Shown: piece by piece, positions 16,641 to 24,051 of the stretch
Numbering within the stretch: position 1 is the stretch's first letter
How the letters are laid out: each line of letters starts with the position of its first letter
Assembly (NCBI RefSeq): GCF_003614925.1
Contig: NZ_QYLP01000088.1
Span: 1 to 41,626 of the forward strand
DNA from: Arthrobacter celericrescens
GTDB taxonomy: Bacteria; Actinomycetota; Actinomycetes; Actinomycetales; Micrococcaceae
DNA length: 41,626 nt
Direction: 5' to 3'
Program-made: the position numbers and the translations under genes
The notes under the pieces: model-generated
The model's input: the letters and a program-made list of their open reading frames with translations, nothing else
Told to the model about the DNA's origin: nothing
Database searches by the model: none

Positions 16641-17693
16641 TTATTTACTCGCGTCCGCGCGGCGCTTGACGATCAGGTTGACGATGGTGGCCAGCAGGAG
16701 CATCAGGCCCAGGAAGAACTTGAACCAGTCCGGGTTCCACTGGGCGTACACAATGCCCTTGTTGGCCATGCCGAAGATGAAGGCGCCGATCGCGCCGCCC
16801 ACCGCGGAGCCGTAGCCACCGGTGAGCAAGCAGCCGCCGATCACGGCCGCGATGATGTAGAGGAACTCGTTGCCCACGCCCTCGCCGGACTGGACGGCGT
16901 CGAAGGCGAAGAGGTTGTGCATGCCCAGCAGCCAGCCGCAGAAGCCCACGGCCATGAACAGGCCGATCTTGGTCTTGGTGACCGGCACGCCGACGGCGAG
17001 CGCGGCGTTGTCGTCGCCGCCCACGGCGAAGATCCAGTTGCCCACCTTGGTGCGGAGCAGGACCCACGAGGCCACGGCCACCAGGAGGATCCAGTAGAAG
17101 ATGGTGATTTTCAGTTCGACGCCGCCGATGGTTATGGAGGAGGCGAACACGGCTCGGGCGGACTCGAAACCGTCCAGTTTCGCGATGGACGGGGAGGAGA
17201 CGCTGCCGCCGACGGCGCGGGTCAGGGCCAGGTTCAGGCCGGTCAGCATGAGGAAGCTGGCGAGGGTGACGATGAAGGACGGGAGCTTGGTCTTGATCAG
17301 GATCCACCCGTTGATGAAGCCGATGGCCAGCGAGATGACCAGGGCCACGCCGACGCCCACCCAGGCGTTCATGGAAAAGTACCAGGAAAACAGGGCCGCC
17401 GTGAGGGCCGAAGAGATCACCGCAACACCGGTGGAGAGGTCGAACTCACCGCCGATCATCAGCAGCGAGACACCAACGGCCATGATGCCGATGGTCGAGG
17501 AGCCGTACAGGACGGTGGCCAGGGCGTTGGGCTGGGTGAAGGTGGGGGCCACCGAGGCAAAGAAGACAAACAGCGCGACGGCGCCGACGAGGGCGCCGAC
17601 CTCCGGGCGGGCCATCAGTTTCTGGAAGGGGTTTCGCTTCGCGACACGCTCGTCCACCACGGGAGCATGCGGAGCAGTGACAGTTGATGACAT
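16641..17693 (-). CDS. Sugar ABC transporter permease (ribose/inositol type)
   Basis: This 350-residue integral membrane protein is of the RbsC/FrcB family. It has about eight to ten hydrophobic segments, [13 protein letters not shown] near 101-113 (the family's conserved GxxDLSVG-like site) and [19 protein letters not shown] near 291-309. AGGAG precedes the ATG. It sits between the binding protein and ATPase genes and probably forms a homodimeric channel with them. The substrate is inferred as an inositol from the neighbouring IolG-like genes and the IolR-like box. Confidence 0.9.
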   Translation of the reverse strand: MSSTVTAPHAPVVDERVAKRNPFQKLMARPEVGALVGAVALFVFFASVAPTFTQPNALATVLYGSSTIGIMAVGVSLLMIGGEFDLSTGVAVISSALTAALFSWYFSMNAWVGVGVALVISLAIGFINGWILIKTKLPSFIVTLASFLMLTGLNLALTRAVGGSVSSPSIAKLDGFESARAVFASSITIGGVELKITIFYWILLVAVASWVLLRTKVGNWIFAVGGDDNAALAVGVPVTKTKIGLFMAVGFCGWLLGMHNLFAFDAVQSGEGVGNEFLYIIAAVIGGCLLTGGYGSAVGGAIGAFIFGMANKGIVYAQWNPDWFKFFLGLMLLLATIVNLIVKRRADASK

Positions 17694-17712
17694 GGGGATA
17701 CTCCTGGGTTGC

Positions 17713-17746
17713 GGGGTGCCGCCCGGCCGGGACCGGACGGCACCCC
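17713..17746 (-). promoter_or_regulatory. Intercistronic hairpin between binding protein and permease genes
   Basis: GGGGTGCCG (17713-17721) pairs with CGGCACCCC (17738-17746), and further CCGG pairing lies inside. A hairpin directly after the binding-protein gene, without a T-tract, is the usual arrangement that stabilises the upstream message or partly terminates transcription. It would keep the binding protein in excess over the permease. Confidence 0.5.
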
Positions 17747-17759
17747 CGGGTACGGCCGT

Positions 17760-18758
17760 TTAGCGGACGCCTTCCTTGGCGTACTTGAGGGTTTCGGCGC
17801 CGTTCTCCTTGTCGATGATGGCCGGGCCGGTCAGGACCGCCTGGCCGCCGCCGATCTTGAAGCCGCCGCGCTTGTTCTGCCACAGCGAGTCCACGGACAT
17901 GTAGCCCTGCAGGTACGGCTGCTGGTCCACGGTGAACAGGACGTTGCCGTCCACGATCTGCTGGGCCAGATCGGCGTTGAGGTCGAAGCTCGCGGCCTTC
18001 GCCGAGCTGCCGGCGTCCTTGATGGACTTCAGGAGGGTCAGGGTGATGGGTGCGCCCAGGCCGATGATGGCGTCTGCGTCCTTGGTGGCCTGCAGCTTGG
18101 CGGTGGCGGTGGACTGCACGCTGGTCATGTCCTGGCCGTTGACGTAGAGCACCTCGGTGGCCGGCACCTTCGCCTTAACACCGGCGCAGCGGGCCTCCAG
18201 GCCCACGTGGCCCTGCTGCTGGATGACGCAGATGGGGTGCTTGTAGCCGCCGGCCGCGAGCTTGGTGCCCACGGCCTCACCGGCAAGCTTTTCGTTCGAG
18301 CCGAAGTGCGTGAAGGCGCCGAGCGCAGCGGAGGCGTCCTCGCCGCCGTTGAAGCTCACCACCGGGATGCCGGCGTCGATGGCCTTCTTCACGACGTCCT
18401 TGAGCGCGTCCGGGGTGGCCAGGGTGACGGCGATGCCGTCCACCTTCTGGTCGATGGCTTGCTGGACCAGTTGGGCCTGGCGTCCGGCTTCCTGGTCATT
18501 TGTGTAGAGCAGTTCGACGTTGTCCTTCTTGGCTGCCTCCTCGGCGCCCTTGCGGACGATGTCCCAGAACGTGTCGCCGGGGGCCGCGTGCGTGATCATC
18601 GCGATCTTCAGGCGCGGGGTGCTCACTGCGGCTTGGCCGCCACCATTGCCGGTGCCACTGTCGGCGGGCTTGCCTCCCTGTGCGGAGCAGGCCGCGACGG
18701 CCAGCAGGGGTGCCATCAGCGCGACGGCGGCGACACGGCGCCAGGTGTTTTTCTTCAT
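17760..18758 (-). CDS. Sugar ABC transporter substrate-binding lipoprotein
   Basis: This 332-residue protein starts MKKNTWRRVAAVALMAPL and has the lipobox VAAC with the lipidated Cys24, then a Gly/Ser-rich linker. The mature part is a ribose-type periplasmic-binding fold (LKIAMITHAAPGDTFWDIVR; TPDALKDVVKKAIDAGIPVV; DQQPYLQGYMSVDSLW). AAGGAG lies before the start. It is the first gene of the operon ending at 13644. The ligand is probably an inositol isomer from regulon context; the sequence alone says only sugar-type. Confidence 0.9.
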   Translation of the reverse strand: MKKNTWRRVAAVALMAPLLAVAACSAQGGKPADSGTGNGGGQAAVSTPRLKIAMITHAAPGDTFWDIVRKGAEEAAKKDNVELLYTNDQEAGRQAQLVQQAIDQKVDGIAVTLATPDALKDVVKKAIDAGIPVVSFNGGEDASAALGAFTHFGSNEKLAGEAVGTKLAAGGYKHPICVIQQQGHVGLEARCAGVKAKVPATEVLYVNGQDMTSVQSTATAKLQATKDADAIIGLGAPITLTLLKSIKDAGSSAKAASFDLNADLAQQIVDGNVLFTVDQQPYLQGYMSVDSLWQNKRGGFKIGGGQAVLTGPAIIDKENGAETLKYAKEGVR

Positions 18759-18808
18759 CCGAATCTCCTTCGATCCTTTCCCACGGAACGGCGTGGGGGC
18801 TGCAACCG

Positions 18809-18838
18809 ATCATGGGTGATCGCCATCACAATAGTCAA
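18809..18838 (-). promoter_or_regulatory. Probable promoter of the ABC transporter operon
   Basis: On the minus strand, TTGACT (18833-18838), an 18-base spacer and CATGAT (18809-18814). The IolR-like box at 18844-18853 lies just upstream of the -35, and a CRP-type dyad fills the spacer. Confidence 0.5.
18815..18830. promoter_or_regulatory. CRP/GlxR-type binding site
   Basis: GGTGA-N6-TCACA differs by one base from the TGTGA-N6-TCACA consensus shared by CRP and the actinobacterial GlxR. It occupies the spacer of the ABC promoter, where binding would more likely block than help that promoter. A similar site lies before the MFS symporter gene at 33671. Confidence 0.5.
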
Positions 18839-18843
18839 TAGTT

Positions 18844-18875
18844 TGTCTTGACATATTTACGTCACGATAAATAAT
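18844..18875 (+). promoter_or_regulatory. gntR promoter with IolR-like box
   Basis: TTGACA (18848-18853), a 16-base spacer and AATAAT (18870-18875) form a strong plus-strand promoter. TGTCTTGACA (18844-18853) matches the operator pattern TGTC-N2-GACA exactly and covers the -35. The regulator probably represses itself and, from the same box, the divergent ABC operon. Confidence 0.7.
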
Positions 18876-18895
18876 GGGATCAGGAAACCGGCGTA

Positions 18896-18913
18896 TGTCA
18901 GCTAATGCTGACA
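18896..18913. promoter_or_regulatory. Second dyad in the gntR leader
   Basis: TGTCAGC-TAAT-GCTGACA is a perfect inverted repeat with 7-bp arms, about 15-30 bases after the predicted gntR start site. Each arm contains the TGTC/GACA half-site, but the spacing is wider than in the main box. It may be a secondary operator. Confidence 0.5.
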
Positions 18914-19043
18914 AACGGATCACGGCTTCCGGGTGGCGTGTGATGCTGCCGTGGCGCGGATTCCGGGCCTACACTTCAGGCAAGGCATTTGTCCATGCAA
19001 CCGGACATGCCACACCCACCCGAAACCGAGGGAGAAGTAGAAA

Positions 19044-19784
19044 ATGTCGCAGCTCCTGAACATCCCCATCGACCGTTCCTCGCCCGTACCCCTGTACCAC
19101 CAGGTGGTCCAGGGCATCGAAGGCATGATCCGCTCCGGCGCCCTGGAACCCGGCTCCCGGCTGGAAAACGAGATCGAGCTGGCCAACCGGCTCAACCTGT
19201 CCCGCCCCACCATGCGCAAGGCCATGGATGAGCTGGTGCGCGCCGGGCTGCTGGTCCGCAAGCGCGGAGTGGGCACCCAGGTGGTCGCGAGCCAGGTGCG
19301 GCGTCCGCTGGAGCTCTCCAGCCTCAACGACGACCTCGTGCGCACCGGCCAGAAGCCCAGCACGCGCGTGCTGTCGTTCAGCCACGGCCCCGGGCTGGAA
19401 GAGCAGCGCAGCACGCTGCAGCTGCCGCCCGGCGTCGGCGTCTACCACTTCACCCGGCTCCGCAGCGTCGGCAACAAGCCGCTGGCGCTCATGGAGAACT
19501 GGGTGCGCGACGACGTCGCGCAGCTGAGCGAGGAAACGCTCAAGGAGCGCGGTATGTACGACCTCCTGCGCACCGCCGGGGTCAACTTCCGGCTCGCGCA
19601 GCAGAGGATCGGTGCCGCCGTCGCGGACGAATACCAGGCCGAGATGCTCGGCTGCGAGGTGGGCGCGGCGCTCGTGACCATGGAGCGCACCGCGGTGGAT
19701 GACACGGGCCGGAACATCGAAACCGGGCACCACGTGTACCGGGCCGATTCCTACAGCTTTGAAATGACGCTGGTCCAGCGCTGA
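19044..19784 (+). CDS. iolR: GntR-family (HutC/UTRA) regulator, IolR-like
   Basis: This 246-residue regulator has an N-terminal GntR winged helix (about 12-80; ENEIELANRLNLSRPTMRKA is the recognition region). A UTRA ligand domain follows (about 95-240), with GVGVYHFTRLRSVGNKPLALM and ETGHHVYRADSYSFEMTL. It is followed after 40 bp by iolB. Boxes resembling the C. glutamicum IolR operator occur before itself and the other inositol genes, so an inositol-responsive repressor is the likely role. The probable inducer is an inositol catabolite. The family call is certain; the IolR name rests on context and box similarity. Confidence 0.8.
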   Translation: MSQLLNIPIDRSSPVPLYHQVVQGIEGMIRSGALEPGSRLENEIELANRLNLSRPTMRKAMDELVRAGLLVRKRGVGTQVVASQVRRPLELSSLNDDLVRTGQKPSTRVLSFSHGPGLEEQRSTLQLPPGVGVYHFTRLRSVGNKPLALMENWVRDDVAQLSEETLKERGMYDLLRTAGVNFRLAQQRIGAAVADEYQAEMLGCEVGAALVTMERTAVDDTGRNIETGHHVYRADSYSFEMTLVQR

Positions 19785-19824
19785 GGCGCGGGGCCGGCAC
19801 CCCCGATTGAAAGGACGCTCCCCC

Positions 19825-20730
19825 ATGGCCGAATGGGTCTACCCCTACGGAACAGCAGCCGACGGCGACTGGCAGGTCTCCCTCGGCGCGCACGACAGTA
19901 GCACCCGGGTGGAGGGCTGGGCCCACACCGGCCTCAAGGTGGCCACCCTTGCCCCGGGCGGATCGGTGTCCCTGGACGCCGCCGCCGAGGAGCGGATCGT
20001 GGTCCCGTTGGAGGGGTCGTTCACCGTGACGGTCGACGGCGAGGAGCACGAGCTGCGCGGCCGGCGGAGCGTTTTCCACGGCGCCACGGACGTGCTGTAC
20101 ACCGGCATCGGGAAGGCCGCCACGGTTCGCACCGCGGGCGGCGGCCGGGTCGCTGTCGCGCTGGCACCGGCGAAGGCGGAGTACCCCACCCGTCTGGTCC
20201 GTGCCGAAGAGACCCCGCTGGAATTGCGCGGAGCCGGGAACTGCTCCCGCCAAGTCCACAACTTCGGCACCCCCGCTGCCCTGGAGGCGGACCGCTTCAT
20301 CGTCTGCGAAGTCATCACCCCGGCCGGGAACTGGTCCTCCTACCCGCCGCACAAGCACGACGAGGAAAAGGACGGCGAAACCGCGCTCGAGGAAATCTAC
20401 TACTTCGAAACCCGCCTCGCCGAAGGCTCCCCCGTCCCCGCCGGCAGCCCTGCCGGAACCGATCCCCTGGGCTACGTCCGCGTCTCCGCCTCCGATGAGC
20501 GGCCCATCGACATCTGCGGCGAAGTCCGCACCGGCGACGTCGTCCTGGTCCCCTACGGCTGGCACGGCCCCGCCATGGCCGCCCCCGGCTACGACATGTA
20601 CTACCTCAACGTAATGGCCGGGCCCGGCCGCGTCCGCGAGTGGCTCATCAGCGACGACGAGCACCACGGCTGGGTGCGCACCACCTGGGAGGGCGTCGAC
20701 GTCGACCCCCGGCTGCCGTTCACGGCGTAA
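19825..20730 (+). CDS. iolB: 5-deoxy-glucuronate isomerase
   Basis: This 301-residue protein converts 5-deoxy-D-glucuronate to 5-dehydro-2-deoxy-D-gluconate (EC 5.3.1.30) in the inositol pathway. It is a bicupin of normal IolB length. The metal-binding region is SSYPPHKHDEEK (about 171-182; His176, His178) followed by ALEEIYYFE (Glu189 or Glu190). GYDMYYLNVMAGP near 264-276 is also typical. ATG 19825 is preferred over the in-frame TTG at 19807 because GAAAGGA at 19809-19815 is its ribosome-binding site. It is cotranscribed with gntR and separated from the main iol operon. Confidence 0.95.
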   Translation: MAEWVYPYGTAADGDWQVSLGAHDSSTRVEGWAHTGLKVATLAPGGSVSLDAAAEERIVVPLEGSFTVTVDGEEHELRGRRSVFHGATDVLYTGIGKAATVRTAGGGRVAVALAPAKAEYPTRLVRAEETPLELRGAGNCSRQVHNFGTPAALEADRFIVCEVITPAGNWSSYPPHKHDEEKDGETALEEIYYFETRLAEGSPVPAGSPAGTDPLGYVRVSASDERPIDICGEVRTGDVVLVPYGWHGPAMAAPGYDMYYLNVMAGPGRVREWLISDDEHHGWVRTTWEGVDVDPRLPFTA

Positions 20731-20750
20731 CTGGATTTTGCCCCCTCAAG

Positions 20751-20788
20751 CGTGGGTGGCCCCCTGAAATTTCAGGGGGCCACCCACG
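20751..20788. repeat. Palindromic repeat family B, copy 1
   Basis: A perfect 38-bp palindrome with half-site CGTGGGTGGCCCCCTGAAA. Flanking GCCCCCTCA on the left and GTTGGGG on the right extend the symmetry imperfectly to about 60 bp. It starts 20 bp after iolB, where it could terminate transcription, and lies just before the frameshifted nuclease-fold gene. Confidence 0.9.
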
Positions 20789-20861
20789 TCTGTTGGGGTG
20801 GTTTTCCACATAGGGGTCTTGGGCGGTGCCGGTTCCTGCGCCGAGGGGTTTCAGTGGGTAC

Positions 20862-21912
20862 ATGGAATTTCCGCACGCCACCTTCCTCAGCTCAGCCTCC
20901 GGAACCCGGGCCGGCGCCACGCCCTGGGAACTGCACCGCGGATACGTGCGTGGGAGCCTGGTCCGCGTCCGCCACGGTGTCTACCTCCCGGCCGAGCAAT
21001 GGCTCTCCGGCACGGGGTGGGACCGCTATGCGCTCACGACGGCGTCCCTCGCCGTGCGGGATCAGTCCCCGGTCTTCTGCCGGGAGACCGGGTTGTTGCT
21101 CTGGGGGCTGGGCCTCGCCCGGGATTCCACAGACGGTGGAGTACCTGACCGGCCGACGCCAGATGCTTGGGCGCTCGGCGGCGCCGTCCCTCTACGGGAA
21201 CCGGGATGCGCTGGAAGAACTCAAGGCACGGGTGGCGCCCGACCTTTCCATGCTGCCCACGGGGTTCAGGGATGCCAGGCGGCTGGGATCGTCCACGGGC
21301 AAGTGGAGTGTCGTGTCGCGGCGGCTTGGCCTGCGCCTGCACGTGCAGGATTTCGACGGACTGCTCGCCGATACCCTTCACCGGCTGTCGTTCCCGGAGG
21401 CTGTGGTGGTGACCGACCAGGTGATCCCGGCAGAGCGTGGCTCGGCGCGGGCCGGCGAGCGCTGCACCCGGTCCAAGGAGCATCTCGCGGCTCTCTGCGC
21501 GGCCTTGGGCAAGGGCGCCCAAAGGGAGCGGATGGCCGCGGTCCTGGCCTTCGCGGATCCGCTGTCCGAATCCGTGGGCGAGTCGTACAGCCGGGCTGTC
21601 ATCGCGAAGCTTGGCTTCGAGCTGCCGGAGCTGCAGTTTCGCGTCCTTGGCGCGTCCGGGGAGGTGGCGCGGACGGACTTCCATTGGCGGGAACGGAAGC
21701 TGGTGGGCGAGTTCGACGGCCTGATGAAGTACACCCGGGCCCGGGAGCTCAGCGGGAAAACCGCAGCGCAGGTGACGGAAGAGAAGCTCCGCGAGGACCG
21801 GATCCGCGAACTCGACTACGGCGTGGTCCGCTGGGTCTGGGACGAGGTGATGAATCCGGAACGGCTTGCGGCCAAACTCCTGCGCGCAGGCGTTCCGCGG
21901 AGGACCCGCTGA
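20862..21912 (+). pseudogene. Frameshifted AbiEi-like / PD-(D/E)XK nuclease-fold gene
   Basis: The N-terminal part reads in the frame of ATG 20862 (or GTG 20826). It gives an AbiEi-like segment, GYVRGSLVRVRHGVYLPAEQ, up to LLLWGLGLAR. The rest reads one frame over from about 21121 (IPQTVEYLTGRRQ) to the stop at 21912. One extra base in CCCGGG (21118-21123) explains the shift; removing it would give about 350 residues. The C-terminal domain has SVGESYSRAVIAKLGFELPE, then DFHWRERKLVGEFDG, so the D...ExD pattern is kept, followed by RELDYGVVRWVW. It is a diverged relative of the protein at 4411. A recent mutation or a sequencing error are both possible. The gene lies between two family B palindromes. 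Confidence 0.75.
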
Positions 21913-21947
21913 GGCCGCTGAGCTCCCTCGTCAGTTCTGCCCCTCAA

Positions 21948-21987
21948 ACGTAGGTGACACCCGGAAATTTCAGGGGGTCACCCACGT
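21948..21987. repeat. Palindromic repeat family B, copy 2
   Basis: A 40-bp palindrome from ACGTAGGTGACACCC to GGGGGTCACCCACGT; 17 of 20 positions pair. It is the most decayed of the three copies. It lies 35 bp after the frameshifted gene and between two convergent genes. Confidence 0.85.
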
Positions 21988-22063
21988 CTGGCGGGGCGAA
22001 GCCTGGCCAGAGTCCGAACTCTGGCCACAGTCAGGAGCCGGGCCGCAGGCGAAGCCGCAGCCG

Positions 22064-23071
22064 TCAGACCCGCGCCGCCTCCACCACGGGCGCGACGAAG
22101 CGGCCCTCGGCCATGCTGAGGTGCAGGGCTTCCCTTACGGCGAGGTTCCACTCGGTGAGCTCACGGAACGGCATGGCCTCGCCGCCGTCCAGGACCACAC
22201 CGCTGAAGAATTCGATCTCCTTCCGGAACGCGTCGTCGGCCACCTCGCGCAGCTCCGTGGAGCCGTCCCGCCCTTCGATGGTGAGGGTGACGAGCTCGCC
22301 CGGGTCGGGGTCGAAGGCGTTGGAGGCGGTCACGCTCCCCCGGGTGCCGGTGACCCGCAGGGTCAGGTCCTTCGGGCCTTCGAAGCCACAGTCCACGGTG
22401 CCCAGCACGCCGTCGTAATCCAGCAGCGCCGCCATGGACGTATCGACGGGATCGGAGAGGCTCACGCCCAACCCAGCCACACGGGACGGCGGCCGCCCCA
22501 CAAGTTTGTTCAGGACGTCCACGCCATAAGTCCCGACGTCGTTCAGCGCACCGCCGTACTGCTCCTCCCGCAGGCGGGGCTCGCCGGGGCTGCGGTCGAT
22601 CGCGAAGTTCACGCGGGCGTGCAGGGACACCAGCTCCCCCAAGGCGCCGGAGGCCAGGAGCTCCGCGATCACCCGGTGCTGCTCATGGAAGCGGTACATG
22701 AAGCCTTCCAGGAGGTGCACGCCGGTTTCCCGGGTGGCCTGCACCAGCTCGTGGTGGCCCTCCCAGTCCGGGACCAGAGGTTTTTCGCACAGCACATGCT
22801 TGCCGGCGCGGGCTGCCTTGACGGCCCACTCACGGTGCAGGTGATTTGGGAACGGAACGTAGACGGCGTCGACGTCGGGATCGGCCAGCAGCGCCTCGTG
22901 CGAGTCATAGGCCCGGTCGACACTGAACTCCTGCGCGACGGCGGCCGCGGAGCCGCTAGCGCTGGAGATCGCCACGACGCGGGCGTTGCCGGCACGGGCG
23001 GCGGCCGGGAGGAAGCGGTTCCGGGCGATGCGGGCCGTGGTCAGCACGCCCCAGCGGACTTCGTTGTCCAT
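22064..23071 (-). CDS. Gfo/Idh/MocA-family oxidoreductase
   Basis: This 335-residue dehydrogenase begins VRWGVLTTARIARNRFLPA. It has CEKPLVPDWEGHHELV near 94-109, EGFMYRFHEQHRVI near 121-134 and GGALNDVGTYGVDVLN near 173-188. These are traits of the short dihydrodiol/xylose-dehydrogenase-like branch. It is the last gene of the inositol operon, separated from the isomerase gene by 101 bp that contain palindrome B3, and it may be partly uncoupled from the operon. The substrate is unknown; it may oxidise another inositol isomer or reduce a keto-inositol. Confidence 0.8.
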   Translation of the reverse strand: MDNEVRWGVLTTARIARNRFLPAAARAGNARVVAISSASGSAAAVAQEFSVDRAYDSHEALLADPDVDAVYVPFPNHLHREWAVKAARAGKHVLCEKPLVPDWEGHHELVQATRETGVHLLEGFMYRFHEQHRVIAELLASGALGELVSLHARVNFAIDRSPGEPRLREEQYGGALNDVGTYGVDVLNKLVGRPPSRVAGLGVSLSDPVDTSMAALLDYDGVLGTVDCGFEGPKDLTLRVTGTRGSVTASNAFDPDPGELVTLTIEGRDGSTELREVADDAFRKEIEFFSGVVLDGGEAMPFRELTEWNLAVREALHLSMAEGRFVAPVVEAARV

Positions 23072-23108
23072 GGTGTCCTTTCGATGGTGTCGGAAGAAGC
23101 CCCTTCAG

Positions 23109-23148
23109 ACGTGGTTGACCCCCTGAAATTTCAGGGGGTCAACCACGT
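23109..23148. repeat. Palindromic repeat family B, copy 3 (inside the iol operon)
   Basis: A perfect 40-bp palindrome with half-site ACGTGGTTGACCCCCTGAAA. Outer GCCCC and GGGGGC extend it to about 60 bp. It lies between two codirectional genes of the inositol operon (23071 and 23173), where a strong hairpin could reduce expression of the last gene. Confidence 0.9.
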
Positions 23149-23172
23149 ATGAGGGGGCGGAAGCGGAAGGCC

Positions 23173-24051
23173 TCAGCCCTTGCTGAACTTCGCCACGTAC
23201 TTTTCGATTGTTTCCAGCTGGTACCGGGCAACGTCGTGCGCGTTCTCATCCTCGGCGAACACGGAGGAGCACATCACGGTGTCCGGGGAGTCCAGGAAGC
23301 CCACCTCGGCCAGGCCGCCGAAGAACTCGTCCCAGTTGACCTCGCCGTCGCCGATCTTCAGGTGCTGGTGCACGCGCACCGCGTTGCCGGGCGGGTTGGT
23401 GATGTACCGCAGCCCGTGGGAGGCATGGTGGTTGAGGGTGTCGGACACGTGGACCACCCGCAGGCGGTCCCCCGCGGCGCGCATGATCTCCAGCGGCTCG
23501 TCCTTCATGTGGAAGGTGTGCGAGGCGACGTAGACCATGCCGACGTTCGGGGAGTTCAGGCCCCGGATCACGCGCCACGCGGCCAGGCCCTCCTCCACGA
23601 AGTCGTCCGGATGCGGGTCGATCGCCACGTGGACGCCCTCGCGTTCGAAGACCGGCAGCAGCTCTTCCATGGACTTGTAGAAGGCGGCTTCGGATTCCTC
23701 GGGCAGCTCAGGGCGGCCGGAGAACTCGGTGTTCATCTGGGTGCAGCCCAGGCCCACGGAGATCTGGATGGCGCGCTTCCAGTACCGCACCGCGGCCTGG
23801 CGCAGGGTTTCGTCCGGCCCGGACCAGCGCAGCACGGGCAGCACCGATGCCACCTCGACGCCGGCCGCCTCACAGTTCTTCCGGAACTGCGCCACGAGCG
23901 CGTCGTCCGCCTTGGGGTGGCGGAAGAACGGGATCATGTCCGCGTGCGGGGTCATCTGCAGGTAGCGGTAACCCAGGTCCGCGGCGAGGGCCGGGAACTC
24001 CAACAGGGAGTGGCTGTGGTGGAACGGGGTGGGGTCGAGCGCGATCTTCAC
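23173..24051 (-). CDS. Sugar phosphate isomerase/epimerase (TIM barrel), possibly IolH/IolI-like
   Basis: This 292-residue protein of the AP-endonuclease-2-like barrel family begins MKIALDPTPFHHSHSLLEF. It has VHVAIDPHPDDFVEEG near 144-159, VGMVYVASHTFHMKD and RVVHVSDTLNHHAS, and its likely metal ligands are Asp, His and Glu. The start is GTG 24051, overlapping the stop of iolG (GTGA), which indicates translational coupling. In the iol operon its likely role is inosose isomerisation or epimerisation (IolI) or the undefined IolH function. IolE itself is at 25141. Confidence 0.75.
   Translation of the reverse strand: MKIALDPTPFHHSHSLLEFPALAADLGYRYLQMTPHADMIPFFRHPKADDALVAQFRKNCEAAGVEVASVLPVLRWSGPDETLRQAAVRYWKRAIQISVGLGCTQMNTEFSGRPELPEESEAAFYKSMEELLPVFEREGVHVAIDPHPDDFVEEGLAAWRVIRGLNSPNVGMVYVASHTFHMKDEPLEIMRAAGDRLRVVHVSDTLNHHASHGLRYITNPPGNAVRVHQHLKIGDGEVNWDEFFGGLAEVGFLDSPDTVMCSSVFAEDENAHDVARYQLETIEKYVAKFSKG

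Larger units (their letters stand above)
20751..21987. mobile_element. Candidate element: nuclease-fold gene bracketed by family B palindromes
   Basis: Family B palindromes at 20751-20788 and 21948-21987 enclose one plus-strand AbiEi/PD-(D/E)XK-like gene, now frameshifted. A third, solo copy lies at 23109-23148. The plan is the same as in the family A unit at 4356-5468, but with unrelated palindromes and a diverged protein. No transposase or clear target duplication is visible. Confidence 0.35.

Noticed and set aside
18896..18913. Factor-independent terminator in the gntR leader
   Set aside because: The 7-bp stem has no T-tract and contains the TGTC/GACA half-sites of the nearby operator, so a binding site is more likely.
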